A stretch of 64,000 nt of DNA from JAOUGY01 sp963792365 (GTDB lineage Bacteria > Actinomycetota > Acidimicrobiia > Spongiisociales > ZC4RG35), in assembly GCA_963792365.1 (NCBI GenBank), contig CAWBVW010000001.1, positions 310,001-374,000 on the forward strand. The letters are read 5' to 3'. A program made the position numbers and the translations under genes. Of this stretch, positions 19,630 to 26,939 are shown in pieces. Every line of letters begins with the position of its first letter. Position 1 is the stretch's first letter. The notes beneath the pieces were generated by a model that was not told the DNA's origin, made no database searches, and saw only the letters and a program-made list of their open reading frames with translations.

Positions 19630-19966
19630 TTACGAGCAACGAACAACCCGCCACGACACCGTGATCCATCGGCAGCTCACAGGCGGCACCAAGCAACAAG
19701 CTTCGAGCAACAAGCCGGATAGGTCGGGTGTCTGGGTCACCCCACCCCGGGTTCAAGGCACGAGTGCCGACGCATCATCGGGTCCGACGTCCACGGACGG
19801 CCACCGCCCTCAAAAGTCTGCCAAAGCCGGACTTCGGACCTCGGAGGTCGACACCTCCGAGCCCCGCACGTGTCAGGCTTCTGGCTTGTTGCTCGATGCT
19901 TGTTGCTCTCCGACCCGACACCCCCTGCCCGCTCCGACACCAAAGCCACGTCGGCGCCCCAACCTC
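19630..19966. repeat. Repeat-rich intergenic region before flagellin 2
   Basis: Contains several copies of a degenerate word GAGCAACAAGC / CAACGAGCAAC (for example 19635-19650, 19688-19715) and its reverse form GCTTGTTGCTC (about 19884-19914). From 19878 on, the sequence is essentially the same as 25861 onward, upstream of flagellin 4, and the identity continues through the leader into the coding region. No gene was recognised. Confidence 0.65.
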
Positions 19967-19993
19967 TTATCCCCGCACCCTCCCAGCCGACGG
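19967..19993 (+). promoter_or_regulatory. Sigma-28-type promoter of flagellin gene 2
   Basis: TTAT (19967-19970), 15-nt spacer, GCCGACGG (19986-19993). Same element, base for base apart from one spacer position, as at flagellins 3 and 4. Confidence 0.75.
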
Positions 19994-20009
19994 GACCAGG
20001 TGACAAGAC

Positions 20010-20050
20010 GCGACAAGGACGTCGCATCACACCGCAGGAAACAAGGAGGT
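20010..20050 (+). promoter_or_regulatory. Putative CsrA-binding leader of flagellin gene 2
   Basis: Perfect 5-bp stem GCGAC / GTCGC (20010-20025) with loop AAGGAC, which makes ACAAGGACGT in a hairpin. A second site ACAAGGAGGT (20041-20050) covers the Shine-Dalgarno sequence. The two GGA cores are 28 nt apart, in the range bridged by a CsrA dimer. Confidence 0.65.
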
Positions 20051-20057
20051 TTCACAC

Positions 20058-20912
20058 ATGTCTCTGCGGATCAACAGCAACATTGCGGCGCTCAACAGCT
20101 ACCGCAACCTCTCGGCCACCAACGTCCAACTCGGAAAGAGCCTCGAAAAGCTCTCCTCCGGATTCCGGATCAACCGTGCAGCCGACGACGCAGCCGGACT
20201 CGTCAAGTCCGAATCACTCCGAGCGGAGATCAGCGGCACCAAGGGCGCCATCAAAAACGCCCAAGACGGCATCAGCTTCGTGCAAACCGCAGAAGGAGCC
20301 CTCAACGAGGTCCACTCCATCCTGCAGCGCATGCGTGAACTCGCCGTCGACGCCGCCAACACCGCCACCACCGACGGCGCAGCCCAGCAAGCCGAAGTCA
20401 CCGAACTGCTCGCAGAGCTCGGCTCGATCGGCTCCCGCACCAAGTTCGCCGGCAACGACGTGTTCTCGAACACGACTCGCACGTTCCAGATCGGGGCCAA
20501 CGCAGGCGACACGCTCGACATGACCCGCGACCTTCGCATCACGACGAGCGGCGCAAACGGCGTGTTCAACTACGACGTGGATGCCGACGGCACTGCCGAT
20601 GCGGTCAACGTCGCCGGCGTGAACCTGCAGACCGGTGCGTCGGCAGCCATCACCGTGCTCGACAATGCGATCGCCGCAGTGTCCGATGTTCGGTCGGAGC
20701 TGGGTGCCAAGCAGAACCGCTTGGAGCACACCGTCAACAACCTGGCCGTCGCAGTCGAGAACCTCACCGCATCCGAATCCCGGATCCGTGACACCGACAT
20801 GGCAATGGAAATGGCGAACTTCACACGTCACCAGATCCTCAGCCAGGCCGGCACCTCGATGCTCGCCCAAGCAAACCAGACCCCCCAGAACGTCCTTTCC
20901 CTCCTGCGGTAG
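20058..20912 (+). CDS. fliC: Flagellin 2
   Basis: A 284-residue flagellin. The first ~125 residues (MSLRINSNIAALNSYRNLSA and onward) are practically identical to flagellins 3 and 4, and the last ~70 residues (from SELGAKQNRLEHTVNNL to QNVLSLLR) are too. Only the central part (about residues 130-215, with TTRTFQIGANAGDTLD and FNYDVDADGTADAVNV) differs. This pattern suggests gene conversion of the ends. Strong AAGGAGG at 20043-20049. It has its own sigma-28 promoter and its own terminator. Confidence 0.96.
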   Translation: MSLRINSNIAALNSYRNLSATNVQLGKSLEKLSSGFRINRAADDAAGLVKSESLRAEISGTKGAIKNAQDGISFVQTAEGALNEVHSILQRMRELAVDAANTATTDGAAQQAEVTELLAELGSIGSRTKFAGNDVFSNTTRTFQIGANAGDTLDMTRDLRITTSGANGVFNYDVDADGTADAVNVAGVNLQTGASAAITVLDNAIAAVSDVRSELGAKQNRLEHTVNNLAVAVENLTASESRIRDTDMAMEMANFTRHQILSQAGTSMLAQANQTPQNVLSLLR

Positions 20913-20942
20913 AGCACCACGCTCTCTGGGTACTAGACGGGC

Positions 20943-20972
20943 AGAGCCCCCATCCCTGAGGATGGGGGCTCT
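20943..20972. terminator. Terminator of flagellin gene 2
   Basis: Perfect 13-bp stem AGAGCCCCCATCC / GGATGGGGGCTCT with loop CTGA. An identical copy follows flagellin 3. Confidence 0.92.
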
Positions 20973-21285
20973 CTCGCGTTCGGAGTCCAGGAAACCGGCG
21001 GTCGAAGGCACGCCGGCCGACCCGCATACGAGGCCGACAGCCCACAGCCGACGGCCATCACAGCCAGCGTGAGAAGGTCCGAAGGCCGAATCACCAACCT
21101 GCGGTCACGACACCCGTGGCGATGACCATCGGGTCCGAGCTCCGAGCGCGGCCATGTGCCTGCAGGGCTCGGCGAAGGTCGGACTTCGGACGGCGTCAAC
21201 GGACTACCTAGAACGGAATACGTAGAACGTCGAACGGGGCCTCGAGCTGGGGACGCACGGGCGCGGACTAGGGCGGCCGTGCTCC
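20973..21285. other. Intergenic region before the sulfotransferase gene
   Basis: About 310 nt with no gene recognised. It holds several GCCGAC words (for example near 21025 and 21049) without a fitting -35 box, and the repeat words CTAGAACG and TACGTAGAACGTCGAACG (21213-21237) that belong to a repeat family seen again at 29.6 and 39.4 kb. Confidence 0.5.
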
Positions 21286-21312
21286 TTAACGACGGGGGGT
21301 CTCCGCCGACCG
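21286..21312 (+). promoter_or_regulatory. Sigma-28-type promoter of the Stf0 sulfotransferase gene
   Basis: TTAA (21286-21289), 15-nt spacer, GCCGACCG (21305-21312), ending 8 nt before the ATG at 21321. Geometry is identical to fliM and the FlgN-like gene, so the mRNA should be leaderless and part of the flagellar regulon. Confidence 0.7.
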
Positions 21313-21320
21313 GGTGCTAC

Positions 21321-22160
21321 ATGAATACAGACGCGAGCCGTCCGCCATCGCAGCTCCTCGGACCGGAGCACGACACGTCGGACCCCGTGCCTATCGACCT
21401 GACGTACGTCATCTGCACGAGTCCACGAAGCGGAAGCAACCTGCTCTGCGATCGCCTGACCTCGACCGGCGTGTTGGGCACGCCAACCGAATACCTCGAG
21501 CTCAACGTGGCCGGCAACTATCTCGCCAGACGATGGGGAGCATCGAATCTCGCCGAATACGTCGATGCGATCCGTCGCCACCGAGTCGGCGTCAACGGTG
21601 TTCTCGCCAACAAGATCCACTGGCGCCAGCTCGGCATCCTCGCCAAGCGCATCGGGGCCCAGCCGAAGGACGGTCAGCTCGCGATCGAGCACCACATCGC
21701 CACGATGGATTTGATCTTCCCCGACGCCACCCTCGTGTATCTCCGTCGCGGAGACTTCGTGTCGCAGTCGGTGTCACTCTTCAAAGCATTCGCGACCGGC
21801 CAGTGGAGCTCCTACATGGAAGCGCGAGGCACCGTCCCCGACTACGACTTCGATCAGCTGCTCGGTCACTACCGCGCACTCGTCTGGGAAGAAGCGTCTT
21901 GGAACCGGTTCTTCGCCACTGCGGGAATCGAACCACTCAGACTCGAATACTCCGATGTCACGAACGATCCACAGAACGTCGTGGAGTCCGTAGCGCGCCA
22001 CGTCGGCGTCAACGAGCCGGTGCCCGTTCTGGGTACACCGGAAATCAGACGCCAGCGGTCCGACTGGAACACCACGACCAAGGAACGCTTCGTCGACGAA
22101 CTCTCCAGGCGGGGTGCGTCGGCAACGGACCCGGAGTCCGTGCTGCTCCTCGCCAGCTGA
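21321..22160 (+). CDS. Stf0-type sulfotransferase
   Basis: A 279-residue PAPS-dependent sulfotransferase of the Stf0 family (known member: mycobacterial trehalose 2-sulfotransferase). The PAPS-binding loop is seen as VICTSPRSGSNLLCDRLTSTG (residues ~30-50); GVNGVLANKIHW and LIFPDATLVYLRRGDFVSQSVS (3'-phosphate-binding region) follow, then the family tail LRLEYSDVTNDP. It lies inside the flagellin cluster and carries the flagellar promoter element, so the acceptor could be a flagellin-linked glycan; that is inference. A free sugar or lipid acceptor remains possible. Start at 21321 is supported by the promoter spacing. Confidence 0.85.
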   Translation: MNTDASRPPSQLLGPEHDTSDPVPIDLTYVICTSPRSGSNLLCDRLTSTGVLGTPTEYLELNVAGNYLARRWGASNLAEYVDAIRRHRVGVNGVLANKIHWRQLGILAKRIGAQPKDGQLAIEHHIATMDLIFPDATLVYLRRGDFVSQSVSLFKAFATGQWSSYMEARGTVPDYDFDQLLGHYRALVWEEASWNRFFATAGIEPLRLEYSDVTNDPQNVVESVARHVGVNEPVPVLGTPEIRRQRSDWNTTTKERFVDELSRRGASATDPESVLLLAS

Positions 22161-22326
22161 CCTGTACCCGCCGGTTCAGCCGAGCAGGAGCGGCCCCGGA
22201 GCGCCATCCAAGACTCGAGTTCGTGATCGTGCCTTGGGCACGCCGTGTCCACCCGCTCAACTCGGGTAGTAGAGGTTGAGGAGACCGAGGCTCAGCGCCT
22301 GGTTGCAGGTGTCCCGGTAGCGGGTG

Positions 22327-24345
22327 TCAGAGCGACACAGCGGCGAGCATCCCCGTCCGCACATCATCGGCGATCGACGAATGGCCTCGACGCTCTGCGA
22401 TGCTGGCGACGCCTGCGGCATCGATCGACTCCAACTGCGTCACATGCGGCATCAAGACGTCGACGACGTCCTGCATCTGCTTGAGAAGGGCTGCAGTGAG
22501 ACCCACCTTGATCAGCTCGCGTTCTCTCGATCCCGCAGCGACCGCCGCGGCACACAGCTGAGCGGTGAGACCCGGAGCGACGGTCGCCGCGATTGCGCCG
22601 ACGACGACGCCATGCGGGTCCATTGCGAGAGCGGGAACGATCGATGCCGGGTCCGCGCCCGTCTGGAGCCAGGTCGTCACGATCCGGGCCGCGATCTCGA
22701 CGGTCGAGGCAGCGTCCTGCGACATTGCTTGCTCGATCAATGCCAGGCCGTCCTCGGGAGCGCCGGTCTCGATCAGCGCGAGCGCGACGAGCGCCCGATA
22801 GCGCGCAACGTTCGACTCTGCCACGAACATTGGCGCGCCGGGTGGCCTGGTGCTCAGCTCTCGGTGACGCCGCACAAGCTCATCGAATCGCTCCTGCGAG
22901 ACGAGGATCTGGCCGACCGTCGCAAGCGCCACGTCTTCGTTCGCCGTGATCGCGAGCGCCTCATCGGCCAGCGTGAGAGCACGTGCCAGGTCGCCGTGGT
23001 CGACGGCATAGCGGGAGAGCATCGCGGCGACATAAGACACGATGATCCGGGGGGCGTTTCCCGGTATCTCGGAGTACACCTCGTGGAAGAGCCGCTCGGC
23101 CTGCGCATCGCCCTCATCGGCCATCAGCAGGCTTCTGGCGTAGTCGATCTTGGTCTTGAAGTTGGAATCGGCCTCGAAGGCAACACGGGAGATCTCGATG
23201 TTTCTCACGGCTTTGTTGCGACGGCTGACGACCTCGGGGACATATCCGAGGTGATGGATGCCCACGCCCACGTGGTTCATGATCGCGGCATCCGAGTTCT
23301 CGAAATAGAAGGTCTCGTGAAGTGCTCCCCGGAAAGTGGCGGAGGCAGCGGCTGCGATCCTCATCGCAGAATGTCTCGACGCTGTGACATCTGGTCCTCT
23401 GTCGTTGACCAGGGTGAGTCTCACACCGTCGACCTCGTCTCTCCAGGTATGCAGCCAACGGCGAAAGGCGTCGGGCTCTTCGCATCGGAACCGTTCGTCC
23501 GCGTCGAGTTGCAGGACGAAGTCGGCATCTCTGCACGTTTCGAGCGCGCGGTTGCGAGCCCAGCCGAAGTCGTCGCGCCACTCGATGGAACGTACGTTGG
23601 CGCCCATCGAGCGTGCGATCTCAATCGTTCGGTCCGATGAGCCCGTGTCACAGATCTCGACACGGTCGACGACGCCTACCAGCGACTCGAGGGCGCCTTC
23701 GATCATTTCCTCCTCGTCCTTCACGATCATCGACGCCACCAAGACCGTGTGATCGCCCGGATCGGCCAGTCGCCGATTGCACGAGAGATCGTGAGCGGCC
23801 ACAGCGCGAGTCAGTTCGATGCGGATGGTGTCTCGTATGAGTGTCGCCCCGGGAATGACGAGCGACCCACCGAACTCCGCCAGCAGTCCGGCCGATGTCG
23901 CAAATACCGAGAAACGCGCCGAGGAGATCCGACGCCCATCCTCCACCGAACCGGAAAAGCCGTTCAACGAGTTCCCTGCTTCGGATGCAGCGGGCAAAGG
24001 TCCGATGAACTGATCCGTGTCCCGCTCATTCGAAAACGGAACCGCGACATCCGCCGTTCCACAGAGAGCCGACTCGAAGATCCGGATCCCACGGCTCGTG
24101 ACTGCAGCGTCGTCATGGATGACCAGGACGGGCGCATTGCTGTCGAGTGATCTGGCCAGCGATCGAACTGCGGGGGATCCCACGCCCGCGGACACCGACA
24201 CACCCGCTATCACAGGGTTCGTGCCCAGAGCACCGTCGAACGCCGGTATGACATCGATGGAGCGGGCACTACCGGACTGCCGGATTCGCGCAACGGACGA
24301 ACGCGTGACCCGAACGGGGCCGTGCGCCACGATGATGACATGCAT
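22327..24345 (-). CDS. Two-domain glycosyltransferase (GT2 core) with TPR-like C-terminus
   Basis: A 672-residue cytoplasmic protein. Residues 1-~200 (starts MHVIIVAHGPVRVTRSSVAR) form an uncharacterised domain that resembles a glycosyltransferase fold. Residues ~208-330 are a GT2 domain: VLVASMIVKDEEEMIEGALESL, the ICDTGSSDRT nucleotide-binding loop and the metal-binding FVLQLDADERF. The remaining ~330 residues are helical repeats resembling TPRs. Such GT2-TPR proteins often modify flagellins or other surface proteins. It stands between flagellins 2 and 3, convergent with the sulfotransferase, and has a canonical sigma-28 promoter 7 nt before its ATG. Flagellin glycosylation is therefore the favoured but unproven role. 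Confidence 0.82.
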   Translation of the reverse strand: MHVIIVAHGPVRVTRSSVARIRQSGSARSIDVIPAFDGALGTNPVIAGVSVSAGVGSPAVRSLARSLDSNAPVLVIHDDAAVTSRGIRIFESALCGTADVAVPFSNERDTDQFIGPLPAASEAGNSLNGFSGSVEDGRRISSARFSVFATSAGLLAEFGGSLVIPGATLIRDTIRIELTRAVAAHDLSCNRRLADPGDHTVLVASMIVKDEEEMIEGALESLVGVVDRVEICDTGSSDRTIEIARSMGANVRSIEWRDDFGWARNRALETCRDADFVLQLDADERFRCEEPDAFRRWLHTWRDEVDGVRLTLVNDRGPDVTASRHSAMRIAAAASATFRGALHETFYFENSDAAIMNHVGVGIHHLGYVPEVVSRRNKAVRNIEISRVAFEADSNFKTKIDYARSLLMADEGDAQAERLFHEVYSEIPGNAPRIIVSYVAAMLSRYAVDHGDLARALTLADEALAITANEDVALATVGQILVSQERFDELVRRHRELSTRPPGAPMFVAESNVARYRALVALALIETGAPEDGLALIEQAMSQDAASTVEIAARIVTTWLQTGADPASIVPALAMDPHGVVVGAIAATVAPGLTAQLCAAAVAAGSRERELIKVGLTAALLKQMQDVVDVLMPHVTQLESIDAAGVASIAERRGHSSIADDVRTGMLAAVSL

Positions 24346-24352
24346 GATGCTC

Positions 24353-24379
24353 TTGTCGGCGCCCTGCCCGGAGCCTTTA
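24353..24379 (-). promoter_or_regulatory. Sigma-28-type promoter of the glycosyltransferase gene
   Basis: On the minus strand: TAAA (24379-24376), 15-nt spacer, GCCGACAA (24360-24353). It ends 7 nt before the ATG at 24345, giving a leaderless transcript. Confidence 0.75.
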
Positions 24380-24676
24380 GGCGGCCGGGGAACGACGAGC
24401 GGACAGCGAAGGCCTTCTCGCGTCCACCAGCGAGGCCACCCACCCGGAGCGCGGGCTAGCGAGGCCGGCCGCCGAAGGCGGCCTGCGAGGGGCCAGACCC
24501 CAGCCCGACTCCTGCGGCACGCTGGCCCTTCGGCAGCGAAGGCAACGAGCAAAGATCAAAGAGCAACAAGCAACGAGCAAAGAGCAAGAGAGCAAGGAGC
24601 AAGGAGCATGCCGCTACCACACGGTGATCCATCGGCGGCACCACCACGCGGGATCGGCCTCGCCTCTCGCATCTCC
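24380..24676. repeat. Repeat-rich intergenic region before flagellin 3
   Basis: The left half has GC-rich inverted repeats around GGCCGCCGAAGGCGGCC (near 24470-24486). The right half (about 24536-24606) is a run of CAACGAGCAAAG / GAGCAACAAGC words, the same family as at 19.6 kb and 25.7 kb. No coding region is apparent. Confidence 0.6.
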
Positions 24677-24703
24677 TTATCCCCGCACCGTCCCAGCCGA
24701 CGG
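24677..24703 (+). promoter_or_regulatory. Sigma-28-type promoter of flagellin gene 3
   Basis: TTAT (24677-24680), 15-nt spacer, GCCGACGG (24696-24703). Confidence 0.75.
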
Positions 24704-24719
24704 GACCAGGTGACAAGAC

Positions 24720-24760
24720 GCGACAAGGACGTCGCATCACACCGCAGGAAACAAGGAGGT
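24720..24760 (+). promoter_or_regulatory. Putative CsrA-binding leader of flagellin gene 3
   Basis: Identical to flagellin 2: hairpin GCGAC-AAGGAC-GTCGC (24720-24735) and ACAAGGAGGT over the Shine-Dalgarno site (24751-24760). Confidence 0.65.
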
Positions 24761-24767
24761 TTCACAC

Positions 24768-25643
24768 ATGTCTCTGCGGATCAACAGCAACATTGCGGCG
24801 CTCAACAGCTACCGCAACCTCTCGGCCACCAACGTCCAACTCGGAAAGAGCCTCGAAAAGCTCTCCTCCGGATTCCGGATCAACCGTGCAGCCGACGACG
24901 CAGCCGGACTCGTCAAGTCCGAATCACTCCGAGCGGAGATCAGCGGCACCAAGGGCGCCATCAAGAACGCCCAAGACGGCATCAGCTTCGTGCAAACCGC
25001 AGAAGGAGCCCTCAACGAGGTCCACTCCATCCTGCAGCGCATGCGTGAACTCGCCGTCGACGCCGCCAACACCGCCACCACCGACGGCGCAGCCCAGCAG
25101 GAAGAGATCACCGAACTGCTCGCAGAGCTGACCTCGATCGGCTCCCGCACCAAGTTCGCCGGTAACGCAGTGTTCGCAAACCACGCGGCCACGTCGCTGG
25201 ACTTCCAGATCGGAGCCAACGCAGGCGACACCCTGTCGATCAGCAACGATCTCCGCGTCGACACGACGGGCGCAAGCGGTGTCTTCGGAGTCACCTACGA
25301 CCACGACGGTTCGAGCGGAACCGCGGCGGTTGCGTTGAACCTGGGCGCTCTCAGCGTCACATCGGGCGCCGACCAGGCTATCCGCGCCTTCGATGCGGCC
25401 ATCGCAGCCGTCTCGGATGTTCGGTCGGAGCTGGGTGCCAAGCAGAACCGCTTGGAGCACACCGTCAACAACCTGAGCGTCGCAGTCGAGAACCTCACCG
25501 CATCCGAATCCCGGATCCGTGACACCGACATGGCAATGGAAATGGCGAACTACACACGTCACCAGATCCTCAGCCAGGCCGGCACCTCGATGCTCGCCCA
25601 AGCAAACCAGACCCCCCAGAACGTCCTTTCCCTCCTGCGGTAA
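24768..25643 (+). CDS. fliC: Flagellin 3
   Basis: A 291-residue flagellin, the longest of the four. Ends are nearly identical to flagellins 2 and 4; the central part (about residues 130-225, with SLDFQIGANAGDTLS, GVFGVTYDHDGSSGTAAVAL) is distinct. The segment QQEEITELLAELTSIG differs from flagellins 2 and 4 (QQAEVTELLAEL) and instead matches flagellin 1, so the four genes look like mosaics. Its terminator is a copy of that of flagellin 2. Confidence 0.96.
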   Translation: MSLRINSNIAALNSYRNLSATNVQLGKSLEKLSSGFRINRAADDAAGLVKSESLRAEISGTKGAIKNAQDGISFVQTAEGALNEVHSILQRMRELAVDAANTATTDGAAQQEEITELLAELTSIGSRTKFAGNAVFANHAATSLDFQIGANAGDTLSISNDLRVDTTGASGVFGVTYDHDGSSGTAAVALNLGALSVTSGADQAIRAFDAAIAAVSDVRSELGAKQNRLEHTVNNLSVAVENLTASESRIRDTDMAMEMANYTRHQILSQAGTSMLAQANQTPQNVLSLLR

Positions 25644-25673
25644 AGCACCACGCTCTCTGGGTACTAGACGGGC

Positions 25674-25703
25674 AGAGCCCCCATCCCTGAGGATGGGGGC
25701 TCT
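25674..25703. terminator. Terminator of flagellin gene 3
   Basis: Same 13-bp stem (AGAGCCCCCATCC / GGATGGGGGCTCT, loop CTGA) and the same flanks as after flagellin 2. Confidence 0.92.
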
Positions 25704-25949
25704 CTCGCGCAACAAGCAACGAGCAACGACCAACCACCTTTCACCAAAACGCGCATCAGGCCCGTCGCCCTCGACCGCGCGTAGCCGAGCCGACATCTCA
25801 CCACTGTTGGGCTCGTAGCTTTGATCTCTGGCTTCGGACCTGTCGCGTGCCGTCTCTCGCCTTCTGGCTTGTTGCTCGATGCTTGTTGCTCTCCGACCCG
25901 ACACCCCCTGCCCGCTCCGACACCAAAGCCACGTCGGCGCCCCAACCTC
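25704..25949. repeat. Repeat-rich intergenic region before flagellin 4
   Basis: Carries CAACAAGCAACGAGCAACGA (25709-25728) and the reverse-oriented GCTTGTTGCTC words (about 25867-25897). From 25861 to the ATG the sequence duplicates 19878-20057 with about one mismatch. Confidence 0.7.
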
Positions 25950-25976
25950 TTATCCCCGCACCGTCCCAGCCGACGG
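25950..25976 (+). promoter_or_regulatory. Sigma-28-type promoter of flagellin gene 4
   Basis: TTAT (25950-25953), 15-nt spacer, GCCGACGG (25969-25976). Confidence 0.75.
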
Positions 25977-25992
25977 GACCAGGTGACAAGAC

Positions 25993-26033
25993 GCGACAAG
26001 GACGTCGCATCACACCGCAGGAAACAAGGAGGT
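25993..26033 (+). promoter_or_regulatory. Putative CsrA-binding leader of flagellin gene 4
   Basis: Hairpin GCGAC-AAGGAC-GTCGC (25993-26008) and ACAAGGAGGT over the Shine-Dalgarno site (26024-26033), as at flagellins 2 and 3. Confidence 0.65.
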
Positions 26034-26040
26034 TTCACAC

Positions 26041-26862
26041 ATGTCTCTGCGGATCAACAGCAACATTGCGGCGCTCAACAGCTACCGCAACCTCTCGGCC
26101 ACCAACGTCCAACTCGGAAAGAGCCTCGAAAAGCTCTCCTCCGGATTCCGGATCAACCGTGCAGCCGACGACGCAGCCGGACTCGTCAAGTCCGAATCAC
26201 TCCGAGCGGAGATCAGCGGCACCAAGGGCGCCATCAAGAACGCCCAAGACGGCATCAGCTTCGTGCAAACCGCAGAAGGAGCCCTCAACGAGGTCCACTC
26301 CATCCTGCAGCGCATGCGTGAACTCGCCGTCGACGCCGCCAACACCGCCACCACCGACGGCGCAGCCCAGCAAGCCGAAGTCACCGAACTGCTCGCAGAG
26401 CTCGATTCGATCGGCACCCGCACCAAGTTCGCCGGAAACACCGTGTTCGGCGACTACAGCGGCGCCAGCCTGACGTTCCAGATCGGAGCCAACGCAGGCG
26501 ACACGCTGGAGATTGCCACAGACCTGGGGCTCGCCTCGGCAGACGTCTTCGGTACGGACCTGTCGGGTCTCGACCTCGAAGCGTCGGCCAGCGATGCGAT
26601 CACGGCGATCGACGCGGCCATCGGCAACGTATCGACCACCCGGTCCGAACTGGGTGCCAAGCAGAACCGCTTGGAGCACACCGTCAACAACCTGAGCGTC
26701 GCAGTCGAGAACCTCACCGCATCCGAATCCCGGATCCGTGACACCGACATGGCAATGGAAATGGCGAACTACACACGTCACCAGATCCTCAGCCAGGCCG
26801 GCACCTCGATGCTCGCCCAAGCAAACCAGACCCCCCAGAACGTCCTTTCCCTCCTGCGGTAG
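26041..26862 (+). CDS. fliC: Flagellin 4
   Basis: A 273-residue flagellin. The 5' ~365 bp are identical or nearly so to flagellin 2, including QQAEVTELLAEL. The middle (SLTFQIGANAGDTLEIATDLGLASADVFGTDLSGLDLEA) is closest in plan to flagellin 1 (both have DLSG and similar length). The 3' end again matches flagellins 2 and 3. A long perfect palindrome follows, then fliD. Confidence 0.96.
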   Translation: MSLRINSNIAALNSYRNLSATNVQLGKSLEKLSSGFRINRAADDAAGLVKSESLRAEISGTKGAIKNAQDGISFVQTAEGALNEVHSILQRMRELAVDAANTATTDGAAQQAEVTELLAELDSIGTRTKFAGNTVFGDYSGASLTFQIGANAGDTLEIATDLGLASADVFGTDLSGLDLEASASDAITAIDAAIGNVSTTRSELGAKQNRLEHTVNNLSVAVENLTASESRIRDTDMAMEMANYTRHQILSQAGTSMLAQANQTPQNVLSLLR

Positions 26863-26879
26863 AGGCCGACTGGTACATC

Positions 26880-26909
26880 GGTGGTGGCCTCCACGTGGAG
26901 GCCACCACC
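26880..26909. terminator. Perfect 30-bp palindrome between flagellin 4 and fliD
   Basis: The halves GGTGGTGGCCTCCAC and GTGGAGGCCACCACC are exact reverse complements without a loop spacer. It starts 18 nt after the flagellin stop and ends 30 nt before the fliD ATG. Likely a (partial) terminator that lowers fliD expression relative to flagellin; it has no T-tract. Confidence 0.7.
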
Positions 26910-26939
26910 ACAGGAGAACACGAATCTCGAAAGTAGACG

